This document shows, piece by piece, positions 11,052-22,859 of a DNA stretch of 64,000 bases. Location: NCBI GenBank assembly GCA_019009955.1, contig CM032228.1, positions 208,300,001 through 208,364,000 on the forward strand, read 5' to 3'. This DNA is from Riptortus pedestris. Taxonomy: Eukaryota > Arthropoda > Insecta > Hemiptera > Alydidae. Every line of letters starts with the position of its first letter. Within the stretch, counting starts at the first letter, position 1. The position numbers and the translations under genes are program-made. Under the pieces are notes generated by a model. That model ran no database searches, was not told where the DNA came from, and saw only the letters and a list, made by a program, of their open reading frames with translations.

Positions 11052-11278
11052 AAGTTGTTGTTGTTATGTTATTTATTAAAGTCCACTTTGCGTAAATATA
11101 GCTAATTGGGACGGATTATCGATAGGTTGCCACGCTATTTATCCAGATTGGGAGTGACGATTTCATTTAATGATAACGCCTCTAAAGAAATTCCTACTGT
11201 CCAGGTGAGAGTCAAACTCACACCTCTAGGTTTACTAAGCTAGTCAAATAGCATTCAACAATCCATATGGTTAGATTC
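11052..11278 (-). mobile_element. SINE copy, diverged
   Basis: Reverse orientation, from TTATTAAAGTCCACTTTGCG through ATTGGGACGGATTATC to a degenerate box B (AGAGTCAAACTCACACCTC) and CTAGGTTTACTAAGC. It forms a tail-to-tail pair with the fragment just to the left. Confidence 0.7.
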
Positions 11279-11920
11279 CAATACAGGACAAACATTGAGT
11301 TGAAGTTGAATGTTAAATGTTATTTACACACTCTTCAATTCCACCTTTCATCTTTATTGACTAGTAAAAATATGTGGATTTATGCTTGAAATAAATTTTC
11401 TCATGAAATAACGGAAAAATTAAACTAGTAGGTGAGGTATTGTTGTAAAAATGAAACGAGTAGTAAAGGAGGTTTAGGACGAAGAAAAAAAAATCACACA
11501 ACTCCGTTAATATGAATATATTTACTTCACTTTAAATAAAACTTTATAGGACAATAACTAGAATATTATTATCAATATGGATTTCTAATTCACAGAATGA
11601 CAGAGATTTAATATTTTACCATATCTCTGAACACACTCCTGACCTGATCTAAATCTCTTAACTTCTGTTCTGAATTTACTAACTACACAATTTAAGTAGA
11701 ATCTTACATCATAAAGTTTAATAAATGAGTTTCGTAGGATTCAAATAACATTTTCGAAGGTCGGGTAGATGGAAATTTCGAGAACATTTGAAAGATCACA
11801 TCATCAGTATAACCTCAATAAGAATTTCCCTTAGGAAAAATTTTATACAAACAAACGATTTGGAAATATAAATACTAATTAGCTAAATTCAGTATTTATT
11901 TACACTTTTAAATAAATTTA

Positions 11921-12150
11921 GGGGCTCAGGTTAGCCATGTGAGTTAAAGCGTTGGCCTTCATCTCACATGGTAAACCTAGAGTGGTGAGTTTGATTCTCG
12001 CTTGGGCAATAGGAATTTATTTAGTGACGGAATTAATTAAATAAAACCCTTAGTCTCGCCCTGGCTAGAAACGAGTGGTAACCTGTAGATAACCAGTCCC
12101 AGTTAGCCTTAGATGCCAAAAGTGGACGTTAATAAATAAATAAAAAAAAT
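11921..12150 (+). mobile_element. tRNA-derived SINE, nearly full length
   Basis: The head GGGGCTCAGGTTAGCCATGT contains a box A-like segment. GGTGAGTTTGATTCTCGC is a box B (GGTTCRANNCC type), spaced as in pol III promoters. The body carries TTTATTTAGTGACGGAATTA, CCCTGGCTAGAAACGAGTGG and GATAACCAGTCCCAGTTAGC, then AAAGTGGACG and a TTAATAAATAAATAA tail. This copy helps define the family. Confidence 0.85.
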
Positions 12151-12154
12151 AGAG

Positions 12155-12362
12155 TTAGTTGAGTTAAAGCGTTGACTTTAATCTCATATGGTAAACCTAG
12201 AGTGGCGAGTTCAATTCCCGCCAGGGCAATAGGAATTTATTTAGTGACGGAATTCATTAAATAAATTCATTAGTCCCACCCTGGCTAGAAAAGGGTGGTA
12301 ACCTGCAGATAACCCGTCCAAAATACCCTTAGTTGCATAAAGTGGACGTTAATAAATAATTT
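12155..12362 (+). mobile_element. Second SINE copy, head-truncated
   Basis: Starts at GAGTTAAAGCGTTGAC (box A side partly lost), keeps box B GAGTTCAATTCCCGCC, the full body and an AAGTGGACGTTAATAAATAA tail. It is in tandem with the preceding copy. Confidence 0.82.
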
Positions 12363-12439
12363 CACTTTATTTATACTTTTCGAAGTTAAATTTTCCCAAA
12401 GTGTTTAAATTCATGTAAATCTTTCTCATTCCATGTACA

Positions 12440-12770
12440 TAGATAGTTAAAGATCTGTTCTAGCCCTGGGGATAGGCTGAACCGGAATAGGCAGAGCGTT
12501 GGTACTTTGATCAGCTGACTGTAATAGGAAAATTTGCGTGGCGGGATTGCTTCCTCAACCTCCGTTTGAAAAATTAGTGAGGAATGTCCTTGCGCGACAA
12601 ATTGTTGGGAAGAACGAAGCCTCTGCCAGGTTTAACTGTTCTCTCAAGAGCAGTCCCGTGTTCACATTTAGGTTCGGGTTATTGTTTCATGGGAAGGTCA
12701 CGCAGATTATTACAGAAAACAATTTCCTGAATTGTAAGCATTACGTTTTAACAAAGGATTAGAACACTTC
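12440..12770. other. GC-richer segment, unassigned
   Basis: Less AT-rich than its surroundings, with an open frame from about 12538 to 12762. No homology recognised, no ATG with context and no clear splice sites, so not called as a gene. Could be decayed transposon coding DNA. Confidence 0.25.
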
Positions 12771-12912
12771 AATTTTCGTCATTAGAAAAAAAAAAGGTTT
12801 AAAATGGGTCATACTTTCATGGATGAATAGCAAACTGGATTCTGTGGAATTATTTTACACCGATTTTGTCCGACGTGATCAATCATATTTCATGAATTAA
12901 TAATTATGACGT

Positions 12913-13139
12913 TTAGGGCTCAGGTTAGCCAAGTGAATTAAAGCGTAGACCTCAATCTCAAATGGTAAACCTAGAGTGGCGAGTTCGATTCTCGCCTGAA
13001 CAGAGGAATTTATTTAGTGGCGGAATTCATTACATAAAATCGTTAGTCCCGCCCTGGCTAGATGAGGGTGGTAGCCTGTAGATAACCCGTCCCAATTAGC
13101 CTTAGTTTCAAAAAAGTGGACGTTATTAAATAATTTCAT
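12913..13139 (+). mobile_element. SINE copy with target-site duplication
   Basis: Head GGGCTCAGGTTAGCC, box B GAGTTCGATTCTCGCC, body and tail AAGTGGACGTTATTAAATAA. The 12-base string TAATTATGACGT occurs immediately upstream (12901-12912) and downstream (13140-13151), a target-site duplication as made by LINE-driven insertion. Confidence 0.88.
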
Positions 13140-13302
13140 TAATTATGACGTGTGCAACCGATCCATATTTTAACAACAACAAAATTCTTTTGGGACTGTT
13201 TTCACTGTAACAACTTTTTTTTTAAATTTGAATAAATAAGCTTTATTCATAAGTAGGAAAAAAGTTTCGGGATTGATTTAACTGAATTAAATGATTTATG
13301 TC

Positions 13303-13420
13303 GGGGCTCTGGTTAGTAATGTGAGTTAAGACGTTGATCTTTACCCACGTCGTAAACCTAGTGTCGTGAGTTCGATTATCACATGGGCAATTTAAATGTA
13401 TTTAGTGGAAAATTCGCTAT
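13303..13420 (+). mobile_element. SINE 5' part, diverged
   Basis: GGGGCTCTGGTTAGTAATGT head and box B GAGTTCGATTATCAC, then TTTAGTGGAAAATTCG; the body is lost after about 13420. Confidence 0.7.
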
Positions 13421-13854
13421 TTAAAATACTTATACAACTTTTAGGCAAAGGGTAAGAATTTTCCTTTCATTCACTACGTGTTTCGCGTTCTTTACTCCAA
13501 CTCCTCATCGGGACTTCAAAATCGTTACGACTAAATACGAAGTCAGTCCATGGTCCAGAGACACCTATCTCTAGACCCGCTTCGAGTATATTGTAAATAA
13601 AACACAAACTGGTTATGTTACAATAAATCGATACATTATTAGAATCGATATTGCTAAAATATTACTTTACAATCGATGTTTATATTATAAAAAATTCTCC
13701 GTTGAGTGGAGTCAATATTTCAAACTAATTTAGTTATAAATCAATATCAATTTATGTACAATAAAGTAAGTGAAAGGGAAATAGAGTTTCTACTAATTCT
13801 GAACCCTTTATCTACAGCAACATAGATTAATGTTGTTGGATACTTCGTGAATCA

Positions 13855-13935
13855 TAAATTTCTAGTCCAACCCTAGAAGAGGATAGTAACTTGTAGATAA
13901 CCCGTACCAATTAGTAGAATAAAATGGACTTCATC
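13855..13935 (+). mobile_element. SINE 3' body fragment
   Basis: CTAGTCCAACCCTAGAAGAG, GTAACTTGTAGATAACCCGT and AAAATGGACTTCAT match the SINE body and tail. Together with 13303-13420 it may be one copy split by about 430 bases. Confidence 0.6.
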
Positions 13936-14014
13936 ACGTAACATAACAATTAAAACTTTATTCATAACTCGAAAATATTTATTGCATTTATACCCAACTA
14001 GATAGTTAACCGTT

Positions 14015-15475
14015 TCATTAAACACAAAAGATCATATAGGTCAATGGCTGAAATTAAGGAGGAGGAGCGGGGTTATATGGAAAAAGAATTGGAAAGAACA
14101 AAATATCTCTATTAGTATGAGTTGAAGTTACTCATACATTTTTCGTTTTCATCCTTCAGTAAACCCCACTTCTATTCTTCGGATTTTAGCAGATTTCTCT
14201 TAAGCCAAACCTGCTATTGAGTTGGATGAATGTTTTATAAATGTTGTTATGTACATTTTTACTCTATTTTGAATGTCATCATTTAGTCATCGCACTCTTA
14301 AAAATAAGCGAATACATCATGAATGTGTTATTTCAAGCTTAAATACCAAATGTTGTTTACAAGAGGTCTTTACTAGATGAGATACATCGAAATAGGTTGT
14401 GTGATGACATCAAATAAGATATTATTCCTTGACTCAAAAATGTTTATTTGTTCTATGCCATTTCGAAATTAATAGTTTCATTTCAACACTAATCATTATA
14501 TTTGACCAGAAATAGGGGATTTAGAGGGAGGGGGAGTTCAAAACTTTCGTCACGGAGGTGCTGCATAAACTAAGAAGATTTCCCACGTGCTGGTATGACA
14601 TTCTACTCATCTCGTCACCATATATTCTCTATTTATAAATAAAAATCCAATTAGTGGACGTGACGGTTTTACTGAGGACTGAAAATAACTAAGTAGGAAT
14701 AACTTGCGTAATATTTAAGTTATCGAAAAAATGTAATATGAATTGTAGACCATCACGAGCTTAACAAAGATTTATTTGTCCTATAACATTTTCCAATCCG
14801 GCTAACAATAATGGAAATCCGAATCCGATTTCAGCAATTAATGAATCAGCCATCAACGTAAAATATAAATTAATGACATAACACAAGGTATTTGCATGTA
14901 TTTCATGTAGTAAATATCTGTTGAAAACAATATTTGGTATTTAAGCTTAAAATGACACATTCATGTCTGAACGATCAAACAAAAACTATGACCGTGATAG
15001 TGTCTCTCATCTAGTGACGACCTGTTGAAAACAATATTTTTTATTTGAGATTTGATTAAAGAGTTTGATTATATATCAGCTTATATTTAATATGACACAA
15101 GCAGGTGTGGGGGTTAATGGAAGGATAAAAAGTAAAAATCTCCCAAAATGTATATAAGTATTGAAGATGGAGAAAAAATGTGTATAACACCGTTTATAGG
15201 ACATCAAATTGCCATATTATTGGTTCTATACAATTTTTGGATCCGACGTATAAAAACGGAGATAACTCCAATTTTCGAAATTTCCCACTCTCAACCCCCT
15301 CCCACTTCTCCAATTTCAGCTATTTAGGACCTTGAGGTTTAGTTTTGCGTAAAACATTTAAATATCAAATTTGGTTACGATCAAACAAATACTGCGACCG
15401 CTGGAGTATTAACAGACATATACATAATTTAGGGCGTACCTCATATTAGTCATCTACTAGGTAGGATATGTGAAC
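14015..15475 (-). mobile_element. Composite of degenerate Helentron-like copies
   Basis: TTTCGTCACGGAGGTGCTGC and CTAAGAAGATTTCCCACGTG at about 14547-14590 mark a minus-strand 3' end. Family internal blocks follow (TTGGTTCTATACAATTTTTG, GATCCGACGTATAAAAACGG, CGATCAAACAAATACTGCGA, GGTAGGATATGTGAACG) up to about 15470. A plus-strand scrap at 14035-14215 includes TTTTAGCAGATTTCTCTTAA. The order is complex and boundaries are uncertain. Confidence 0.55.
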
Positions 15476-15660
15476 GTTTTATGTAAAACTAAAGACCAAG
15501 TTAATTATCAGCTGAAATTGGACTAGTGAGAGGGGGGGGGTTAGTGTGGGAATTGCGAAAATTTGAAATATTTCTTTCTTATTCGCTAGATCCAAAAACT
15601 ATATCGAACCAATCATATTATAAACTTAGTTTCTCTATAATGAAATGTAACTGAGTAATT
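15476..15660 (+). mobile_element. Helentron-like internal fragment
   Basis: TTTTATGTAAAACTAAAGACC, GAAATTGGACTAGTGAGAGG with a run of nine G, and ATCGAACCAATCATATTATA match the central part of the family on the plus strand. Confidence 0.55.
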
Positions 15661-15746
15661 CCTATTTTTTAGTACTCAGCCGTCAGCAACTACAGATAGA
15701 TAGGTGAGATGAGGTAGTATGGTCAGTAGAGTGTAATAATAGCTTA

Positions 15747-15972
15747 TACATACAGTCTTTATACAGGAAATATACATACAGTCTTTATACAGCCATACAG
15801 GCCAAATATACATACAGTCTTTATACAGCCATACAGGCCAAATATACATACAGTCTTTATACAGCCATACAGGCCAAATATACATACAGTCTTTATACAG
15901 CCATACAGGCCAAATATACATACAGTCTTTATACAGCCATACAGGCCAAATATACATACAGGTTTATACAGC
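15747..15972. repeat. 36-bp minisatellite, about six units
   Basis: Unit TACATACAGTCTTTATACAG followed by CCATACAGGCCAAATA, period 36. The first unit is shortened and the last ends in a variant GGTTTATACAGCC. Middle units look identical, pointing to recent homogenisation or slippage. Because 36 is a multiple of three it stays open in translation, but there is no sign of coding use. Confidence 0.95.
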
Positions 15973-15999
15973 CTCGAGAGACTTTACTCATATGATGCG

Positions 16000-16433
16000 T
16001 GCTAGGTATTCCATGCATACATAACGTCTATCTAAATACAATGAAATTATTAAGGGCATTCTCTCCAATACTCGCTAAATAATAAGCCCAGAATATTTTA
16101 TTTTTGTGAGTATTAAGATAATAATTATTTGAATAATCAAGAAAAAAAATGTTTCCCTCAATTATTTATGTCGTGTAATGCCTCTACTTCTGTGGGAAAT
16201 AATCATGTGTTTTAAACTTTCATTCAAATTCAACAAGGGATTTAATGCATTTATTCAAGAACTGGACACCATTTTGTAGATCTACACCTACTGTAATACA
16301 CATATAAAATGATTACATATGTTTTTTTTTTCTTTTTCTTATTTTCTTTTTTTTTTATAGTTCTTATAATGTTTATAATTAATTATTGTATACGAAATAC
16401 TATAATGTAATAGTGTGTGTAGTATCCAACGGA
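16000..16433. other. Unassigned AT-rich sequence
   Basis: Contains a T-rich tract at 16321-16358 only. Nothing else recognised. Confidence 0.4.
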
Positions 16434-16441
16434 TGGAGCAC

Positions 16442-16686
16442 GGGTCTTTTATAGATACCTTGAGTTTACAAAAATTTCTTTTGAAAAAATTATATATTTC
16501 ATATACAGTTGGACAAGGCAATATACTACCACGTTGTTCTGTCAAGAAGAATTTGGTATGAGCACAAATACAATTATTGATTACTTTTTTTCATTTCATA
16601 AATAACATTTAATATATAATTTGATATCATATGTTATCACCTAATAACAATTCAAATCACTGGCTGCCGGTATCTATAAAAGACCC
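16442..16686. mobile_element. 245-bp hAT-like MITE with 8-bp duplication
   Basis: The left end GGGTCTTTTATAGATACC (16442-16459) is the exact inverse of the right end GGTATCTATAAAAGACCC (16669-16686). The 8-base string TGGAGCAC flanks it directly on both sides (16434-16441 and 16687-16694). An 8-bp duplication with short inverted ends is typical of the hAT superfamily, though P or Merlin types are possible. No coding capacity. Confidence 0.82.
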
Positions 16687-16699
16687 TGGAGCACACAAA

Positions 16700-19369
16700 A
16701 TTTACATAAATTCCCACGCCCCCCCCCCAAGTTAGAGGGATACTCTGCGTGGAAAACAGGAAAGCATGTGTTTTTTTTTAAGAATATGACTTTTTGGTTA
16801 ATAAAAACTTCATCATATTTCAGAGCATCAGAAATTCATTACGTGTTTTTAATTTATTCTTTCTGTAGGAAATTTGTTTTTCCTCAATTCCATAGCGTTG
16901 AATTACGTTTATTTTCGTGTCATTATATTCTAACTGATCAAACTATAAAAAAAAAAAAAAAAGAGTTCTTAAAATGAAAAATTACAATAAAATGGAATAT
17001 AGTAAATACATTTATATAAATAAATGATGGTAAACATTGTGTCCTCTAATCAAGAATTCACGGTTTTTGAATAAATATTTCGAAAAGAGTTGCTAATAGA
17101 GATAGCCCACTGTCGCCATTGCTCTATAATGCAACAATTGATTTCGTGTATATCTGACAAGGAATTATCTATTTATTTGGACATTTTTCCGTACTATTGA
17201 TCCACTTATTTGTATTGTTCTGTTTTTTGCCTACAGTTAACTCCCACTCTTATTCATTCGATTTTTACGTAAAGCAACTTTGTCGCTATTCATCTCGTGT
17301 ACAGACTAAATTTCAACTCTTGTTCAAGTAAGCTACTTATTTCGGGAGAAAGAGAATTTAGAGGTGTTTGCATGCCACTCCGAAGCGTGGGGAATCTGCT
17401 AAGATGGCTCAGCACTTGCGTGGTGGGCATTTTGCTTGGATGAAGTAAGAAATGAATTGGCAATATACGAAACGGCTGCTATCCCTTGCTCAATGAATGT
17501 ATTTATAGAAGCATCATAAGCGTTTTACTACATGAAATAACTTCAGAGAAATTTAAACGTTAATAAAATACCCGGCCATATAAATGTAGCGAGTTTTCTA
17601 AATGTCCCATCTGAAATTTAGCAGTGTAACCTCCAGAGTAGGTCCTGACTGTTAATTGCCGATGCATGCCTTCACGGAACTCCGCCAACCGTGCATCTCC
17701 TCTCTACACCGGTTAAAACGGCCGGATCACTGGATTGTTACTAGTATATCTTAACAGATTCAAGAAGTGTTTCAGGGGATAATGTTATGTCTCCTAAAAT
17801 ACAGTATTTACACTTATTAGGAATACTCTTTTTTAGACGTTAATTGAGTATTGTTGGTCATCCTCAATATATCCCCAATGGGTGTATTTAGAAAGTTTGG
17901 CTCAGAGAGAAAAACTCTACTGGCAAGTGATGTTGCCTGTAGTAAGCGGGAGGCTTCAACTCCCAACAGGTGCGAAAAAAATGTATCCTCAAGTTAAAAA
18001 TAACTAAATTAATAAATATACATATATCCTTCACAATAGATGACCATTTTCTTAAGTTGTTTGAATGTGTAGCCATACTGGTTAAAAACTTTTTTTCTTC
18101 TTTAAAACATCTTACTTATTTTCGTCCCCAACTTGTGTTTCGAGCATTGTTACTCCTTACCAAAGAGTTCCTTCTTCTCTAATTTTTAATATCAATATCT
18201 ATATGCTAAACCATATTGACAAATTTGGTTCACTTATCTCACAAACATTAAAAAAAACTCCTCTAACCTGCTATTATACAACCAATGTAAATGTAGTTTT
18301 AGTGAAATTCAAAACAATTTATTTAAATATTAGTGTGATAAGTAGGCAAAATTTGACGATGCTGATAGCATGGATAGCATAAAAATATTAACCATAAAAG
18401 TTAGAGAAAAAAGAACCCCTTGATAACGAGAGATAATGCTCGAATCGCGTTGGGCATGGAAATAAACAGGATATTTTAAAGAAGAAAAAAGTTTTTATTT
18501 CGACCCAGAACCCTTTCAAGCCTTATATATATACATACATAAAAATAACTTTGAATTAATATTACTTGAAATTTTAAGTGAACATAAGCCATACTGATGC
18601 GTGAACCAACCCATTTTACATTAAAACCATAGCTTGTATGTAAAAATTTAACTTGGAATTTTAGTTATAGTTCCTTTTTTGAATAGTTTAGTCTGGTGGC
18701 TTAAATTAGTTTCTGAGAATCGGATCCTCCAAGGACTTGGACGTCCAATTGCGTAAGTGTGATAATAATAATAATGACTTTACCTGTGATGAAAATATTG
18801 AAAAGTTAGAAAAAAAGTAATGAAAAGATACCAAAGCCCATAAAAAAAATTGTAGGACGTCTTTTTTCCCTTCTTTTTTACTATAATTTGATTATATATA
18901 TTTCAATAGCTTAAGGAGTTTTTTTTTTTATTCTGTCATCAACGGATATAGGAAGGGATGACAATAGTTTAACCATTATTGTTGACAACAATGATGTCAT
19001 GGACAGATTGTTAGAGAGAAGAATCGCTAGATGTTTGTATAGTGAGAGCAAACAGCCTTGTGGCAAGACGCCCACATCCTGGCCTCGACTAACCTCTTCC
19101 TACACTAATATAATATCAATATAAACTTTTTATTTTTTTTCCAATCAACTGATAGTTCCCCGCATGCTGCATATATAACACTTTTATGACATCATAATTT
19201 AATTAAATATTTATTGTTAGGCAACAATTCATGGAAGAGTGTGGGCGAAGCTCTTGGATTGAGTTCATTATATACGCCATTATGCAATTACAAATGCTAA
19301 TATAAATAGCCAGTTATCATCTCTTTGGTATCCAATGTCTTTATATCAACTTAAATGTAAAAATTATTA
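16700..19369. other. Unassigned AT-rich sequence
   Basis: Holds homopolymer runs (C10 near 16720, A15 near 16950, A/T tracts near 18840-18930) and a somewhat GC-richer patch at 17370-17460 and 17640-17730. No coding region, RNA or element recognised. Confidence 0.35.
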
Positions 19370-19416
19370 GGGGCTCAGATTAGACATGTGTGTTCAGCCC
19401 TTGGTCTTGATGCCAA
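19370..19416 (+). mobile_element. SINE head fragment
   Basis: GGGGCTCAGATTAGACATGT then TGTGTTCAGCCCTTGGTCTT corresponds to the tRNA-like head; it breaks off before box B. Confidence 0.5.
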
Positions 19417-19439
19417 TAGTACACCGAGAGATGAAAGCT

Positions 19440-19770
19440 GTCAGTAATATTCAATTACTCTCCATAGGAAATCTTCACAAACTGACAATAAACTCCGAGA
19501 AATTCTAAACAACCCAAACAAAGGAAAATCTCTGAAAACCTTACCAGACGAGATCAAGTGGTGTTGACTAGGCTTAGGATCGGACATTCACTACTTATAC
19601 ATTCATAACTCATAAACCGTAAAGACCGACCTACATGCACTCACTGTAACACAGTACTGACCATTAAACATCTCCTGACTGACTGCAGACTACGTGAACA
19701 TCTGAACTTACCGAAAGACTTGTACGAACTATTGACAGAAGGTAGCCCACATAAATAAACACATTCTTAA
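19440..19770 (+). pseudogene. LINE ORF2 C-terminal fossil
   Basis: One frame reads VVLTRLRIGHSLLIHS, then after a stop LINRKDRPTCTHCNTVLT and IKHLLTDCRLREHLNLP. This is the R-L-R-I-G-H motif and Cys/His cluster (C-x2-C...H...C) that follow RNase H in I/R1/Jockey-type ORF2 proteins. The intact frame at 63358-64000 on the other strand carries the same motif order. Stop codons make this a pseudogene. Confidence 0.72.
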
Positions 19771-19779
19771 ATCACATGG

Positions 19780-20369
19780 ACTATTAACATTTACAACAAA
19801 CTTTAAACCACACTTACTCCACTCATCTCTCTACGTTTTTATCTCAAATTATGCCACTAATTCGTATTTGTGTTTTCTGTGAACAAGGCTCTATATTACA
19901 TTTTTAAACTTGTGCCTTAGACTTTCATCATCCTCATGCCAGGATTTATCGCAAAAAAGTTAATTATAGTTAAATAAAATTAGAAATATTCGTCATAAAA
20001 ATCAGTCAAAAATAATTTATGATCAAGTGCGTTGTCTCTTTAAGGTGAGATAAGATTCTCATCATTCATAAAGCATTTATTCAGCATTTATAAATTGAAT
20101 ACAAATGCATACCATTAAGTTAAAAAAAAAATGTATGTTTTATATTTACAGTGGCACTGAGATTGTTAACGAAATTAAATTATTATGTATAATTATTAAA
20201 TTGGTGAATTTTATAAAATCTATTCATTAATTTGAGCTAAATATGCATTTATATATTTTATACACATATAGTATAAATGCTATTCAATATTATGTAGAGA
20301 AATTAATTTACATCCTATCAATTGAATAAATGATAATTTGTTTTTATTCCATGACTCGAAACAGCTTGG
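19780..20369. other. Unassigned AT-rich sequence
   Basis: Possible 3' flank of the LINE fossil. Nothing recognisable. Confidence 0.35.
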
Positions 20370-20615
20370 TCTATACCGTACTCGAAATTTAACATTTTTA
20401 TTTGATACTAAAGACCATATTCGTTAATGGCTAAAATCTGACAAGGAATACGGAGCTTAGAGGTGAGGGGAATCCAAAAATTAAAGATAACTCGTTGAAT
20501 CAGGTTGAAGAATATTGTAGAACCAATCTTGTTAAACTATTGATGCTCTACAATCGTTGTTCTTACATGTGTTTGTAACTCAAATATTAAGTGAGTTATT
20601 CCTACTTCCTTGTTT
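20370..20615 (+). mobile_element. Helentron-like internal fragment
   Basis: ATATTCGTTAATGGCTAAAA, TTGTAGAACCAATCTTGTTA and CTCAAATATTAAGTGAG correspond in order to the family's central blocks. Both ends are missing. Confidence 0.5.
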
Positions 20616-20619
20616 TAGT

Positions 20620-21879
20620 CTTCGATGAATGAATTAGAATCACCCAATGTTATTTAGAAATATATGAGAAATAGAGTGTCAGACCTTATTTATTTGTGAA
20701 TTCTGGTTAGTTCACAGATATATTTAAAATCAAACTGTAATAGTAGGTAATATCTTATCAAAGGTCAAAAAAAAAAACATTCTTAGAAGCCTAATATGAA
20801 ATTTCATTGAACAAGAAGCTGCATTCTGAATATTAATATATGTGGAGGGTTGCAGCATGTAAAACAGAGGTTTTTAGTTTTTCTAAGAAATTAGCTTTGG
20901 AAATATTCCACGTATATAGTAGTTTCACCTTCCCAGTCTCATGAATTTTTATGACACTGGCACTGCCTTCAGGTTACCAATAGGTTATACGAGGTGACCT
21001 CGGTGCAGACACATCCTGCAGATCACTTAGCAGAAATAGAATCTCCTTCCTCCCTGGAGGGCAGATTATGCCAATAAATATATGTCCACCATACAGACAA
21101 TGCATGTAACACATAGCAGATATCCCAACTTGTACAGTACCATACTGATAGCCTCATCCCACGATCTATTTTGTATTTCTTCCGTAATTAGAACGCTATG
21201 TAAACATGGTTTAACATTTAGCAAAAAGCAAAACGTGAGCTGATGCAGCTGGTTTAAGTTATGGTCTTATGAGTGAAAGTGGCGATTAACAAAAATTTAA
21301 GAATAATTTGGTTAATAATCGTAAAAAACGGTATTAAAAAATTGTAGACTATTTATTACATTTCCAAAAGATTGGTTATAAAACACTTTTTTTCTGTAAT
21401 CGTTGAATAATGGTAACATTACTAAACTGAAATGAGTGAAGAAAGTGAAACATTTTGCAATAGAGTGAAGAAAGTAATCACTTTCTTCACAAGTGAAGAA
21501 AGTGAATTGCCTTCTTAATTAGTAATAAGTATAAATTAAAAAATAATTTGAAGTTGGAAATTAAATGCTTTTAAATGTTTCTTAACATTGTAAGAATTTA
21601 TTTTAACAAAATAAATTGAAATGTGAATGAATTATTGGTGGAAATAATCAATATATTTTAAAATTTAAATATAATAATAATTACCTTCCTTGTTTATAAC
21701 CTGCACTTGTTTATAACTGCACTACTTCACAATCATCACTAGTTGTTTTATAACTATGCTTATAACCTTTCACAACCAACTTATAACCTACCAACAACAT
21801 ACCATAATCTTCACAACATCCTAATTTTGTTCATATTCTGGTTAGATCTGATCATGTATTACACGATTACAGAAAAAAT
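20620..21879. other. Unassigned AT-rich sequence with a small palindrome
   Basis: GAAGAAAGTGATT-type repeats near 21433-21515 form overlapping short inverted repeats (AAGTGAAGAAAGTGA against TCACTTTCTTCAC). No genes recognised. Confidence 0.4.
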
Positions 21880-22008
21880 TTAATATTACACTCGTGACGA
21901 AAGTAGAATTTACAACTCTCGTGAAATTACCACACTCGCTTCGCTCGTGTGGGTAAACGTTTCACTCGAGTTGTAAAATGATCTACTTTCGTCACTTGTA
22001 TAATAAAT
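21880..22008. repeat. Strong palindrome / fold-back element
   Basis: GTGACGAAAGTAGA, TTTACAACTC and CGTGAAA on the left recur as inverse complements on the right (TTTCAC, GAGTTGTAAA, TCTACTTTCGTCAC). The centre CACACTCGCTTCGCTCGTGTGG folds on itself. The whole 129 bases form one long hairpin with few mismatches, as in self-complementary MITEs. A target duplication was not resolved. Confidence 0.85.
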
Positions 22009-22244
22009 AACTATTTTATCCGAGCCATAATACCAGAGATAATCAGTATTAATTATTGTCCCACAACTAACCCCCCTTCCGCCCTTCTCCTGGACTGACG
22101 AAAATTTAATTTAAGCTTGAAATTAAAAAAATCGTGAAACATTGGCTTTTTGCTTTGTGAGGTGCGTAGGAATGAGTTTACTAAAGCCTGAAAATTCAAC
22201 AAATATGACAAGTAATCTTCAGGATAAAAAAAGCCTATACGACA

Positions 22245-22459
22245 CCATTTATAGGCAATAACATGTTCAATAGTAATGGTTCTATACAATTTTTCGATCA
22301 GACGTATTATAACCAAGATACTTCAACTTTTCTCTAAATCACCTCTAACCAAGGCTCCAACTTGTTCGATTTGAGTAAAACGTCATCGAACTCTTTAGTT
22401 GTGCGTAAAACTTTTGAACATTTAGTAACGATCAAACGGCTAGAGCATTTACAGACTAA

Positions 22460-22500
<41 letters not shown>
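22245..22500 (-). mobile_element. Helentron-like fragment with (TA)n
   Basis: AATGGTTCTATACAATTTTT, GATCAGACGTATTATAACC, GTAACGATCAAACGGCTAGA and a TA array at about 22464-22496 follow the family order on the minus strand. The GTAGGATCGATG end is missing here. Confidence 0.6.
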
Positions 22501-22504
22501 CTAC

Positions 22505-22850
22505 AGAAGTGGTCAACAATGTTATAGGACGCGAAAGACTAAGTTGAAATCAACGAAGCTCCTTATTTTTGACTATAATAATATGATAATCTAGGATTAT
22601 GTTAAATATAAAAGAAAATGATATATGCACAGGAAACGGGTAATATAAAAATATTGGGTATTTTGTAGGATTAAGTACATAAGAAATACTTTTTTCATTA
22701 ACATATCCCCAGCACGACGGACTCGGGTGTAAATTCTAAGTATTGAGACGGGAAAATGTAAAAATATAGTACAAAGTAAAGCCCAAAAAATAATACCATC
22801 ATCATTCAGCCTCAAATGATTTTCCGAGCGAAGCCGGGTACCTTAGCTAG
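22505..22850 (+). mobile_element. Helitron-type 3' end
   Basis: TTTTCCGAGCGAAGCCGGGT followed by ACCTTAGCTAG and then T: a GC-rich hairpin then CTAG at 22847-22850, the canonical Helitron terminus. The last 20 bases before the hairpin (CTCAAATGATTTTCCGAG) match the element ending at 7182. The 5' boundary is uncertain. Confidence 0.7.
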
Positions 22851-22859
22851 TATATTATA

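Noticed and set aside
15676..15957. Frame with a 12-residue MYIWPVWLYKDC repeat
   Set aside because: A by-product of the 36-bp minisatellite, whose period is a multiple of three.
15747..15972. Regular 36-bp direct repeats that could suggest a CRISPR array
   Set aside because: Units are contiguous with no spacers and the host is eukaryotic; it is a minisatellite.
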